Source: Sporobolomyces roseus
Lineage: Eukaryota > Basidiomycota > Microbotryomycetes > Sporidiobolales > Sporidiobolaceae
Reading direction: 5' to 3'
Length of the DNA: 64,000 bases
Assembly: GCA_016617785.1 (NCBI GenBank)
Contig: JADILM010000009.1
Span: forward strand, 1,054,001 to 1,118,000
Both the position numbers and the translations under genes were made by a program. Shown here in pieces: positions 35,464 to 46,559 of the stretch (positions are counted from its first letter, which is position 1; each line of letters opens with the position of its first letter). The notes under the pieces are model-generated. The model was given only the letters and a program-made list of their open reading frames with translations, searched no databases and was not told the DNA's origin.

Positions 35464-38400
35464 CTATTCCTGCATTTCTTCATCATCCTCGTGCTCACTT
35501 CCATACTGTTCTTTTAAACCTTCAAACCATTCCTCAAGCTGTCCCTCCCACCCTCACCGTCAGTTCTCGCAACTCGATTCTGAGCAAGACAGCTCCCAAC
35601 TTACCTGATACGACATTACTTCGTCCTCTGTAGATCGCGCGATCGAGATTGATAATTGACACCATTTCGAACCGGATGAGGGAGAGGAAGTAGAATAGAG
35701 ATCGATACCTGCGAGAAGAGTGAAGGGAATAGAGTCAGTCGAGGGTCGAGGAGAGGAGTCAGAAGATGAGGGGGCAGCACCTTGATCCCATGCGGTATTG
35801 ATGAGCCTGTTAAGTCGAAATCGAAGGGATTAGTTTCGATCTAAGTGCTGAATAAACGATAGTAAGTCGAAGAAAAGCTCACCAGGTAACTTCCTCCGAT
35901 GGATAGCTAGTCTGTTTCACGAGCCGATTGAATGAGTCACAAGTCGTGGGAATCGAGCAGGGATGCCTACCTCATGCTTCTGAACGAGTTGTTGAGCGTT
36001 TTGCAAATATTTGAAAGCTTCGTCTGGTTCTCGCGGTAACAAGATCGAAATGATGTATCTCAACCAAACTGCCATCTCCACACTACGCACAAGCTACAAC
36101 TCGTACGTCAGTCGATTGAGCGAACGTACAGGGAGGAATATGTCCGTACGGATTGAGAGAACGGTTCTGGTAAAGAATCGCTAGAGTTTTGCGATAGATT
36201 GAACGGAGGACCTCATAGGGACAGTTTGAAGAGTTCGAGACTTTGTCGGCGATCATACGGAGTGTCGAGAGTGTCGCTTCATCGAATCCGAGTTCGTCGT
36301 CTTCGAAAAGCTGTGACCGATCGAAATGGGTCAGCTCGTTGTTTTGACAAAGATTGTAGGTAAGCGTTACCTCGACAAGTTTGAGAAGCCCTTCGTATTG
36401 ATCCAGCGCGGCATGAGCTTCGGCTTGAAGCAAGATAGCGGATTTGAGTAGTTTGAGGAAATCTTCTTTCGCAAGTTGGTGAGGATACGGATCGTAACCC
36501 GAAGTAAGCTCTTCGTGGAACTCTGTGACTTTGTGCAGAAGATTTCTATATCCTTGTGCCTGTCTCTCGCTCACAATCAATGATTGAGCTCGAAAGAAAA
36601 GCTGTCAGAAAGCGAACGAACCTGATCTTGAGAGCATGAAGCTCGAACACCCATAGCTTGAGCAGCGAGAGAAGCTAGACAACACCTCCCGTAGGTCGAG
36701 AGTAGCTCATCGCTGGCTTCGGAGTTGGCTTGTTCAACTTGAGCGATAGGAGCGATAATGTCGTAAAGTTTGGCGAAAGAAGCGCAACTCCAAAGTGAGG
36801 AGAAGGAATCGCAGAGCTCGAGAGCTGTTCAGAACGTTGATCAATCCCTATTCGGATGAGATGAGTGAAAGGTATGATGGGCTCAACCTGATGAACGAAT
36901 CCAACTGAGACTCTTTGCGAAATCTGCGGGAAGCTCGCTTGTTCCGCCTGCAATACTTCGAGCGATCTCGAGAGCTGTTCAAGAAAGTGATAAGGGCACT
37001 TGAATACGTGCCTGATGTGAGATTTCCGACATACCGCCTTCGAGACTTGAAAGTAAAGGAGGAACAATCTCGTTCTCGGGTCTGCTCAGAAGGGATCAGC
37101 TCCGACTCGAAATGTACATTGAGTAAGCGCTCACAGCTGTAGCGAAGCTCGAACCTTGTCCATAGTCATCCGAACCAGCAATCTATCCAACAATCTGATC
37201 AGCAGAAGCTTGCAAGTGAAGCTTTTCGAGAAGAGTGCTCACCTCGCAGCGACGATCAAATCGACACCCTCGAATACTTTCCCTTCCCTCGCAGCTTCGA
37301 CGATCTTGACAAGGATCAACGAAAAGAATTCTCGACGTCCAGCTTCATTCGCTTGGTAACCGACCCAAACGAGAAGATCCGTCGAAAAGTTTGGAGCAGA
37401 ACAAGCAACGGTGAAGGTTTCGGCAGCTGTGCGCCACCAGTGAGAACAGCTGAGCAAAGAATTGTTGTTGAGGGGTAAAGAGACGCACCTCGCAAAGTAT
37501 CGTCTTGAAGTGCGGCGAGGTGAGAACGAAGAATGTCGGTTCGAGCATCTTCTCCTTCTTCGGCACAAGCTCGGAGGATCTCATCAGCGGCTTCAAGATC
37601 TTTAGATTCGATGTATCTCATAGCTAGGGTTCTGCAGAGTCTTCTGTTTAATGAGCGAGAGCAATTTCGCAAGATACGAAAATCGACGAACCGACCAGCA
37701 TGAGCGAGAAGACCTGAATCAAGTTGCTGAAGAGGAGTTCTGAGCATGAGTGAGTACCATCGAGCACATTCCTCTGGTCGTTGATCTTCGACAGCCTTTG
37801 CGACGGTTTGTAGGTAGATTGCGATGAGATAAGCTGATTCTGGAGAGATTCGATAACTCGGTACAGCTGTGCTTCGAGATACGCTGAGGATGGCTTGGGG
37901 TCGATCGAAAGATATTGAAAGCTTACAATGTTCGATGAAGTCGAGGAGTTCTGTCATTCGACCAAGATCTTCAGATTTGAGGTGAAGAGCGACCACGCAG
38001 AGGATCTGATCGAGAAGTCGAATGAGACCGGTAGTAGACTCTCTTGACTCGGACATGTCACGTTGAGAAGACTTGTCAAAGATGGCTCGAGTGATATCGA
38101 AGCGAAGGTTGCGACTGTTCGATAGTTCGTGAGCTAGGAATTAGCCCGCGAAGAGGAGTAGCGAACCGGTTCTCAGGGGTCCGATAGAGGTCGGAAGAGA
38201 CACTATACGCGATCGTGAGATTCAGTATGCGTCTCTGGTGCGAACATAGTAAACGAGATTACCTCAAACCCTGCTCTTCAGATCTACTACCTTCAAAGAC
38301 CAATCCCGTGAAGACTGTCAAGAGAGGTCCACATGAGCATTTTGCGCACACTGGTTAGTACGAGAAGGGCGACGTACGATCAAGCACTTCTTTGTCGGTG

Positions 38401-39690
38401 CCCTTGCGAGCGAGAACAAGCTCGAGAAGTTTGCGCTTGCGGAGAAAAGTCGGCTCAACATTCTGTAGCGAGAGGGTATCCATCAGTTGGGCATCGCAAG
38501 AGTGGAGAGCATGAATCCCTTACGGTCAACTCTTTGAGCGATTCTTCCAGAGAGTGCTTTGATCTCTCGATCGCTTGTTCCGAATGAATCAAGACGAGTT
38601 TCTTCAGGATCGCCAGCTGCACACACGAATAGCGTCAACAGACTTCACAGGAACTACTGACAGGTTGAGTGACCTCGAGTGCTCGAGCAGAGTTGCCAGT
38701 TTGATCCTTGAGAATTCCCTTTGCCCATTCGAGCCAACCGATTCCATCGTCGATACCGTTCTTCTTCGCAGCGAGTTCCGTTCCGATCTCGTAGGCGGCG
38801 TGTGCGACGAGTACCATCTATTTCTCGAGAGTCAGTTAAGTTAGATGTAGAAAGCGAAAAACATTCGAGATACTTGTTGAGAAGAGATCTGTTCCTCCTT
38901 CATCAGATCATCCGCCTTCTTGCGCATCCACTCAGCGATAGGAGCAGCACCGGTAGCGATAGTGAGTCTGATCCGGAACACTAAGAAAGCGAGAACCATC
39001 GAAGCTGATTTCGAGCGAAGTGAAGAATCGACACGAGAAAGATCTTTGAGCGAGTCGGCTAAGACAGCAGCTTGAGTTTCGAGTTCACGAGCTTGTTTCA
39101 TTTTGTTCGAGGCGAGATAGGCGAGTGCTGTTTGAGTAGTCAAATCGAGGAGAAGAATTGTTCCTGAAACGACGAGACCAGATCCGATGAGACTTCGCGG
39201 CAAAGAACCGAAGGAGTGACCGCGACGCACTAGCAGTACCGCTCGTGTGACTAGTCACTAGCTTGATGACGCGAAGTGCAAGGTGTCGAACTGATGGGAG
39301 AGGAACGTTCAGTCGCGAATCTTTGCGAAAAAGGCGAAGCACGAACTCACCTTTCGCAACTGTCTTTGACCCTTGTAAATCTTGCTCTGCATTCTCCACT
39401 CGTGCTGTAGTCATATCGAGCGTCCTCGATCGATTCCAAAGCTTTCCCCCTAATTTCTCGAGTTCCTTCCTCTGAACTTGATCAATCTGCGCTGGAGTAC
39501 TTCCTGAGCTACCGTCTACCTCAGCCATTGAGCGCGAGACTTCATTGATTGCGTTCTGCACTTCATTCGAAGCGTAGTTGGTGTTGTTGGCGAGTCGTTG
39601 TTCGAGTTTGTTGAGAGCTGAGAGAAGAGTAGAGAGTGACGAAGAGGGTTCGCTTGTCGCTAGTCTAGGTCGCTTGCTGTTCTTCTCCAT
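35464..39690 (-). CDS. SPO22: Meiotic TPR protein SPO22/ZIP4
   Basis: This is one long multi-exon gene of roughly 900-950 residues. It runs from ATG 39690 (MEKNSKRPRLATSEPSSS) to TAG 35466-35464 (...EEMQE). Family features are KLGGKLWNRSRTL near the N-terminus, repeated TPR-like helices (ECARWYSLMLRTP, RREFFSLILVKIVEA), and the diagnostic C-terminal block EEVTWLINTAWDQGIDLYST with SKWCQLSISIA. The apparent start MSESRESTTG at 38056 is internal: the preceding exon reads into it in frame (RNLRFDITRAIFDKSSQRDM). The last intron ends at GGGAG before GQLEEWFEGLKEQY. ZIP4/SPO22 belongs to the ZMM group that promotes synaptonemal complex formation and class I crossovers. Exon borders in the middle were checked only in part. 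Confidence 0.82.
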
Positions 39691-40190
39691 GCTAGTCAGC
39701 GTCTCGAAGCAGTAGCAGCTATAGTCGAGGTGAATGGTAAGAAGTTGAGAGACGTTTCCATCTTTCCCCTCTCCGCTATCCTACAACTTGCAGCACGCGA
39801 AGGCGATGCTGCTCTATAGCCTACGATCACTTCGCTGCTCGATCCTCACCTCTACTCACTACGTACAGTAGCCGACCTTCGACTCGCCGACTTTGAATCA
39901 AATTCAACTTCTCCAGATTCAACTCGAGTCCCACTGTGCGCCGGGAGAGAAGGCATGCCGTAGATTAGAAGCTGAAGATCAGATAAGCAAAATGACAAAC
40001 GAGGCGAGCGGATCGGCTACATTTAGAACTTGATGGGGCTCGTTGCCCCTCAAGTTTACACGAGGCGAGAAAGGACCGGATGCGGAACGATGTAAGTAGC
40101 TTACAATCGACTACTGAGTTTTATGAATTGAGCTGATCGAATTGTTTCTCTCTTTTGTTGCGATAAACCGAAAGCTTTTTCGCAAAACCC
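39691..40190. other. Divergent intergenic region with a hairpin
   Basis: This is the upstream region of SPO22 on one strand and of the uncertain 40.2-kb gene on the other. Apart from the hairpin at 40026-40057 I see no feature. Confidence 0.55.
40026..40057. other. Strong bulged hairpin (12 bp stem, 5-nt loop)
   Basis: AACTTGA pairs with TCAAGTT and GGGGC pairs with GCCCC, with a single bulged T at 40034 and the loop TCGTT. It lies in an intergenic region about 335 bp upstream of the SPO22 start. It could be a regulatory structure, a small remnant of an inverted repeat, or chance. There is no U-tract and no known RNA family match. Confidence 0.6.
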
Positions 40191-41384
40191 ATGCGTTTCT
40201 CTCAACTTCGCCGTTTGTTCGCCGCTTCTCGATCATGCAAACAGTTTAGATCAACGGCTTTCGTCGATCACCTTTGCGAGCCTCGCTCTGCCGAAGACTA
40301 CAGGCAGCGAAGAGGTCAAAAACTTTCCAGCGGAAGTTTCGCTGTGGTGAGAAAACAAAGGGAGAGTCAAACGGTTCCTTGATTTCGAGACTAAAGTGTT
40401 TACCTTCCGTAAACAGCAAGTTCGACTACCACGCAAGTGAATAGGGTGCTATCGCTTGCCCAGCAAGCGGAACAGGAGGAATCAAGACTGGAGATTTTGG
40501 CGAAGGAAGATACCGTTCTGGTCAATTTCCGCCGCTTCGTCGCCTTCTCTCGCTTTCCCTGTAAGTCAAACTCCTCAACTTCGCTGTACCCACTTTCGAC
40601 ACTGTTGGTATCTCCTTCGCAGCGAGGTGCAGTACTGAAGCAAAAATTGTCAAACTTTTACCCTCAGGTCCTGTATTCGACAAAGAATGTTCCCTTCGCT
40701 TCTCTCGCGTGTTCTCTTGATTCGGAGAGAAGGAGAAGGCTTCCCTCCTGCAAGACGATCGAATGAAAGAAGGAGAACAAATTTACAAGCACCTCGGCGC
40801 TTCGAGCACCTTTCTTCGACAGTTCTCAACGACCCCTTCGAAGTCGGATCATTCGAGCCGAGGTTTTCGATCGCTCACGCTCATCTACTTTCGGCCGTCT
40901 GGGGCACCGTACTTCCTCTCGCGATCAACGTGCAAGCTGAAACGACGGGAAGTGCCAAAAAGTTCCGTCTCCGTCATGTCAAGTTCCGAGCTCCCTCTTT
41001 CAGCAGAGGCGCGGAATGGATCGACGTCTACGGGCTGCACGGTAAGCCCTCGTTTCTCTCTTTAGCGTCGTCGAACTGCCATCGAAAGCTAAACTTGCTT
41101 GCAAGATAACAGCTAAACGGATAAACCGTTTCCTTTCATTGTTCTTCGAGCCTGCGCTCATTTCCGATAGAAGAGTGGGCTATAACTTGCTCCACAAGGT
41201 CAACGATACGAGCAGCAAGAGCCGCTTTAATCTCGTTAAGCTTCTACTCTTTCCGCATTTTTCCCACGAGCGATCTCGGCAGTTTCGACTCCCTTTCTTC
41301 CTCATTTCGTCGGAACCAAGCTTCCAATCGCTCTGTACCCCGCTTAGTACTTTCGAGTCGGCCGCTATCCGTTCCCAGTCATGA
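40191..41384 (+). CDS. Uncertain multi-exon gene, possible mitochondrial protein
   Basis: I do not recognise this gene, but several segments look coding. ATG 40191 begins MRFSQLRRLFAASRSCKQFR, like a mitochondrial presequence. Then come NRVLSLAQQAEQEESRLEIL (about 40.44-40.56 kb, GTAAGT donor after it), AVLKQKLSNFYPQVL (about 40.63 kb), and a strong exon from about 40.73 to 41.04 kb (FEHLSSTVLNDPFEVGSFEP, AVWGTVLPLAINVQAET, FSRGAEWIDVYGLH, GTAAGC donor). A last exon from about 41.11 kb (INRFLSLFFEPALISDRR) runs to TGA 41382-41384. The join between the first two exons does not work with the obvious splice sites, so either the start is elsewhere or the gene is damaged. It is divergent from SPO22. 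Confidence 0.45.
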
Positions 41385-41553
41385 AGAATCGACGCACCGA
41401 AGTATTTTTCATTCATTCGACCGGCTCCGTTTGCCCCCTCTTTTTTTCTCTCTCTTCTCTTGCACACCCTTCATTCGTCTCCTACCTCTCACTAATACTC
41501 TAGCCCTTGACGAAATCTGAGCTCCAAGCCGCTTATCGACCCACTTCGAGCAA

Positions 41554-43594
41554 ATGTCGACGAATCCCACTTTCAACACGACGATTCCTCTACCTTCACC
41601 TCCTTCCTCTTGTTCCTCACAATCTTACTTCCGCAGGCTCAATTCGGCTGAATCAACAGGATCCAATCTTCCTATCCCTTCATCGTACTACTGTCACGAC
41701 ACCCAAATCGAACAACTCCCTTCTCCTCCGATGGATTATTCGACAATCTCGCAAGAGTCTTACTTCAACTTGGATCAGGCTGTACAGGAGGAGGAACGTA
41801 TCTCAGCGACGAATCCTTGGGCACTACAGCTTTCCTTCGGTGAGGAGAACTCCTTTCCCCCTCTTTCAGCTCCCGCCAATCTCTCCTCCTTCGAATCGGT
41901 TTCTTCGCCCGACGCAACTTCGCCGCTGTCCGCCGGTGAATCTTCCTTCTCGAATGCGACCTACTCGACTTCGGCTTCCTCAGTCTCGCACCTCGATCCT
42001 TCTCCCCGAGCACCCTACGTTCAAACTTTCCGTATCCCAGGTCCCGCAACCCCTCCTTCTTTGACTTACCTCACTCCCTCAGCGTCATCACCTTCAAGTA
42101 AGCGACCCCTTCACTCGTCTCCTTCACTATCTGCAGCCCTCTCTGTACTCGAACAAACTTCTCCATGGACGCCTCGAGACTCGGTTTCGACTTTGAAATC
42201 GAGTTCGGATCTCCCCTCTACCTCCCTCTTCACTACCCTCGAGTCAGCAGCAGAGCACCTACGTCTTCCGGTCGCAAGTCCTTACGAGCAAACTCGCAAA
42301 TCGATCTCCCCTCGACCTGCTCCTCTTCAGATGCAACCCTCTCCGAAACGACCCAAACCTTACCGAAGTACCACTGAGCCCTACTCTCCCGCTACGAGCA
42401 TCTCTTCCACTACCTCTTCACTCCCTCCCAAATCACCTAGCAAGTCGAAGGGGAAGAAGAGACCCGAAGGTCACATCCCTCGAGCTCCGAACGCTTGGAT
42501 TCTTTATCGTTCAGCGAGGGTCAAGGAGTTGACGGAAACTGGAGAGGCACCCAAGCTTCAATCTGAGACTTTAGACTGCTTAACGAAGTTAGAGATTGCT
42601 AATCTTTCCCCTTTGTTTCGTCTCAGCTAAATTGGTCGCTTCTTTATGGAGGGAAGAATCGGCCGAGGTTAAGGAGGTGTATGCTCGACGGGCTTCCGTA
42701 GAAGCCAAGCTTCACGCCAAGAGGTATCCTGGTAAGCTTCCACTCTCCTCGACTGCCTTTGACTCGACTTGCGCTAAACCTATCGTTCTCGATTCAGGTT
42801 ACTCTTACAAGCCTACTCAATCGGGTGTACCTCGTCGCAAGCCTTCATCGAAGAAGCTGTCAGACACTGGACGATCCAGAGCGAAGACGACTTCAGCTCT
42901 CGAAGCTCACCTGTCGGGATTCTCGATCGCAGCTTCTTCGGCTCCTCAAACTCCCTATGTCCTTCTCCCTTCCCCTTTCGAATCGCATTCGCCCACGAAC
43001 AGTACCTACAGTGTTGGTGGATCCTACTCGACCATGGACGACTATCCTTTCACTTCCTCGACAAATAGCACTTTCGATTCGGCTCTCCCCTCGACTCCCA
43101 ATTCTTCCGCATCCGAAGCTTGGACGGTCTTCCAAGCTTCTGGACTCCCTACCTTCGAATACGCTCTCCCCGATCCTTCACCCATGTCGAACTATTCAAC
43201 CTCGAACGAACCATTCTCGGCTCCTGCCAACCTTTCGACCTTTCCTTTCTCCTTCTCTCAACCTCCTCCCGTCTTCGAGCCATTCCACGAATCACCCATC
43301 TCTTCTTCCTTCGACATGAACTGCTCTCCCTCGTCGATACAACCTTATCCTAGCGTTCTAGCTCCCTCTCTTCCCGTGACCCCTCCAGCTCCAGAAGCGA
43401 CTTATGAAGAATTCCTCGCTTCTCTCCCCGTCGATCGATCCGGTCAGATCTCAGTCCCTGTCTCCTCGACCTACTCGAATGGAATGACTGAGCCGAGTAA
43501 CGACGAGACTCTCTCGACTTCATTCGAAGAATACCCCCTACATCGACAATCCGAAAATTCGCAAGATTACCCAAATCCATACCTTTACCTCTAA
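41554..43594 (+). CDS. HMG-box transcription factor, intron donor unresolved
   Basis: This is a MATA_HMG-type factor. A long Ser/Pro-rich N-terminus is followed by a Lys-rich stretch and HIPRAPNAWILYRSARVKEL, then (after an intron) KLVASLWREESAEVKEVYAR and KRYPGYSYKPTQ. The family includes Ste11/Prf1-like regulators of mating and sexual development. Exon 1 starts at ATG 41554; later exons are 42627-42731 and 42798-43594. The join into 42627 has a good acceptor (CTTTGTTTCGTCTCAG) but no usable GT donor between 42558 and 42600. The only GT (42590) gives a 37-nt intron and a stop. Either a GC donor is used or a base change has broken the HMG box. The C-terminal half is Ser/Pro-rich. Confidence 0.8.
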
Positions 43595-43939
43595 AAAGAG
43601 TGCTGGCACTCTCTCCTTCTCTCTTTGCACATTCTTCTTATCTCCTACACTCTCGCATACCTCAGACCTCTCTTCGCATCTTCTTCTCTCTTCTCTTCGC
43701 AACTTTCATATCGTACTTATTTCGCATTTTACATTTTTTCACTCTTGAACATAGCCGGAATCTCATATTGTTGGATATCATCTCATCTTTTATCTCAGTC
43801 TCTTCCTGCGAGATCGAGCGAGTCTCGCAAGAACCAGCTTTTCGCGAATAAACTTTCGAATGAGTCGCTTCTTCTGCTTTCCCTTTTCACTTTCCTCCTC
43901 TCGCTTTCCACTTCATCGCCTCTCTTCAGGCTCAATAGT
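43595..43939. other. Intergenic, CT-rich
   Basis: This is the 3' flank of the HMG gene and the upstream region of ATG16. A frame open into ATG16 from 43625 has no Met-based support; ATG 43940 starts the conserved protein. Confidence 0.55.
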
Positions 43940-44863
43940 ATGGCATTACCAAGCTGGCAAGCGCAAATTCGCTCCTCTCTGATCCAACGAAATCAGATCG
44001 AACAATCCCATTCAGAAATGATCGAACATTGTCGGAGACTCAACGAACAACTCGTAGTATGGAAAGAGCGGAACAGGGTCTTGTTAGCGGGCGCGAACGG
44101 GTCAGCTAAGGGTACAGCGAGTGCGGGAGGTGGGAAGGGAGATGGAGTTCAATCAGGAGGTGGGGGCGCAAAGTGAGTCCTCTCCCATTCGCTTGGAGTG
44201 CAGCTGGAGTATGAGTTGAGCTGATGAGATTCGTCTGGGAGAGATAGTGACTCGATGAGACTCGCACTAATACAATCTCTCGAATCTGAATTATCGACTC
44301 TGCGGCAAGACCTCTCGGAACAGTACAAGTTACAATCGCATAACGCTCAACGGTTACTGTCATTAACGGATCAGTTGAGAGACGCGGAAGAAAGAGAGAG
44401 GGAGGAAAGAGAGGAATTGAGGAGTTTGAGGCATGAGGTTGAGGGATTGAGGGAGAAGCAGAGAGGATTCAGAGACATCGTTGCGGACAAGGAGAAGCAA
44501 CTGCTGGTGAGTGACGACCGAATTCGAGTCGAGGATCGAAGTGCGAGTCGAGATGTTTCGCAATTCGAGCAGCGAAGAACCTCAATTCGACTCTGTTAGA
44601 TCGTTTGCTGACTCGTTCTAATTCACTCGTATTCGCAGATACTACAAGACGATCACACTTCTCTATCACTCGAACTGAATCAACAAGATCTGCTCATCTC
44701 TCGACTCAAAGAGGACAACAAGAATTTATTGGATCGATGGTTGGAAGCGAAGCGGGAAGAAGCGGAACGGATGAACGAGGCGAACGAGTGGGTCAGTCAG
44801 GCTCGGAAGCTGAAAGTGGAAGATGGAGAAAAGGATGAAGAGGAGATGAAGGAGGAGAAGTAG
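43940..44863 (+). CDS. ATG16: Autophagy protein ATG16
   Basis: Three exons (43940-44172, 44248-44506, 44639-44863) encode 238 residues. The N-terminal helix (LPSWQAQIRSSLIQRNQIEQ) is the ATG5-binding segment. A Gly-rich linker is followed by a long coiled coil (SLESELSTLRQDLSEQY ... LREKQRGFRDIVADKEKQLL), which mediates dimerisation, and then the conserved DHTSLSLELNQQD ... LLDRWLEAKREEAERMN. There is no WD40 domain, as in yeast Atg16. The protein tethers the Atg12-Atg5 conjugate at the phagophore for Atg8 lipidation. The second intron is 132 nt, long for this window, and contains an extra GTTAG-like acceptor that may allow alternative splicing. Confidence 0.92.
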
Positions 44864-44952
44864 GAAATCGTTCGTTTGCACACTCTTCAATTGTTGACTC
44901 GCTAAACTCGTCTATACTTGTTGTCGTAATATCGCACGCTTCTGCTCTTCAG

Positions 44953-45259
44953 ATGGTCCCGGTTCGAACCCTCCGTTGTATAGCGGCTTCGTCTCGCCCT
45001 TTCAGACATGTTCGCTTCACGAGTCTTCTCGCCGAAGCTCACGAATGCTCGTCGACAACGGCTCGCGTCACTCCTCTGGCGAGTGACACTCTCAGATGTA
45101 GGATCGACTCGAAAAGGAGAGTTGGCAGTCAAAGAAAACGTCTCGTGTGCATTGCGAAGAGGAATTGGGCCTCAAGAAACAGAGGAAAAGTGGGTAGAGG
45201 AGATCGAGTATGTCAAAGAACAGTTTGCTGATAGGGCTTGCGGAACGACTAGTCTATAG
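44953..45259 (+). CDS. Small putative gene, possible mitochondrial protein (uncertain)
   Basis: ATG 44953 opens MVPVRTLRCIAASSRPFRHV, an Arg/Ser-rich presequence-like stretch. A second frame downstream reads RRGIGPQETEEKWVEEIEYV and ends at TAG 45257-45259. A 76-nt intron, GTCTTC to CTCTCAG, would join them in frame and give about 77 residues. No family is recognised, and the donor is weak. The 3' end overlaps the end of orphan 5 on the other strand by a few bases. Confidence 0.35.
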
Positions 45260-46409
45260 CGGGGACAACCTCAATCCTCCTTCTTTCGCTTCTCCGAATG
45301 TTTCGATGTCGTGCATCGCAGCGACTCTCCTTGAGATGCGATTGTGAACGAGCGAGTGTTGTTCGCGACGAGGTAGAATGCTTGAGATAGCCAAGCCGAA
45401 GCTGGATTGAGGTGGCGGCTAGCGTCAAGAAAAGACGACGAATTGTCAGTCCTTGATCCATTTAGGCGACGATCCCCGTCACTTACAACCAGATCTAGAT
45501 TGGCAATGAAGGTCTTTGGCGTGTACTTGTCGAGAAGATGTTTGTGGCTGTCACAGAGCTGGAATACCGAACGAATGGTGAGTTGAATTTGTGATGGTTA
45601 GCGGCGAGTTTGCTCACCTGTGCTTTTGTCTCTGAAAGAAAGGTAAGCCTGTCGTAGATCTTCATCCAGTTACCTCGATGCTTCAAGTTCCATCCGCCTG
45701 CACCTGTTGAAAGGTCCGCAATGATTGCGCTGATTGCATTCTTTGCGAGACCTTGCGTTTTGGAATCTTGTTGGTGTTGAGCGATATAAATCGAATACGG
45801 GTGGATTCTTCTCGACCGGTAAGATTGAGGAGACTATTCATCACTCATTGATCAGCATGGCAAAGACCTTCGAATTTTCAAGAGGCGTCGAAAGGAAACG
45901 GACCTCAAGCTTGAGACTCTTGACCAAGTTCTTCGCTCGGTACTCTTTTTGCATCTTGCCTTCTAATGGAATGAGCATCTCACCGGGCTGGTGCAGTCCC
46001 ATGAGTCAGCTCGAGCTCAACAGGAAACACGATGAGAGATGTAAATTACCGTAAGACGAATTAGACCATCCAATTTCTCGATCACTTTGAGGGCGTTTGA
46101 AGTGATGTAGTAGTTGAAATCAGGGTCCGTCTCTGGTCCTTTCAAGCACTCAATTATCTCCGATTTCCACCTCTTAAGCGTAGCGATATTGTGAGGATTG
46201 TGATGACCAGCGATGATGTGGTCGAGGCGATCAGTAACCTTGTTGCGATTGGTAGTAGCCAGTGCATCTTCGCTCCCCTTGCGGAAACTGATTCGATCTT
46301 GAGTATTATGCCTCGTAAGGTCCAACCCGGTGTATTCTGGCGGTGCCATCCATTCTGGCGACGCTCCGTCGACCTCATACACTGGTAATGATGCGCTTTC
46401 TAAAGCCAT
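45254..46409 (-). CDS. Orphan family member 5 (function unknown)
   Basis: This is an unrecognised protein of about 298 residues in five phase-0 exons: 46409-46050, 45987-45904, 45833-45618, 45558-45487, 45418-45254. Starting at MALESASLPV places the family Trp at residue 81 (ATLKRWKSEIIECLKG), as in the paralogs; an in-frame ATG at 46538 would add 43 residues. Exon 2 (EGKMQKEYRAKNLVKSLKLE) resembles exon 2 of orphan 1 (KDYEVSRIMRKLKLR). Exon 3 ends GGWNLKHRGNWMKIYDRL, clearly related to orphan 4. Exon lengths are 120, 28, 72, 24 and 54 codons. It looks intact. It lies about 30 kb from the main cluster, with a shared duplicated segment upstream. Confidence 0.75.
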
Positions 46410-46559
46410 CAGATCAACGAGGAGGAAATGAGGGTAGGAGGTAGACAGATTCTCAATGAGCGAGTCTGTCGGGTTTAGGAAAAGGTCCGCGCTATTCCGG
46501 TCGATCGCCAGCGGTATCTCCGCCCTCTTCTGGGTCATCAGATCAAGTGAAGTAGGTAA

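Noticed and set aside
38056..38056. MSESRESTTG as the start of a separate gene
   Set aside because: The upstream exon reads into it in frame, and the SPO22/ZIP4 architecture needs both halves.
44973..45231. Alternative single-exon reading of the small 44.95-kb gene
   Set aside because: The unspliced frame turns into Arg/Cys-rich sequence with no plausible fold; the spliced version is preferred but still uncertain.
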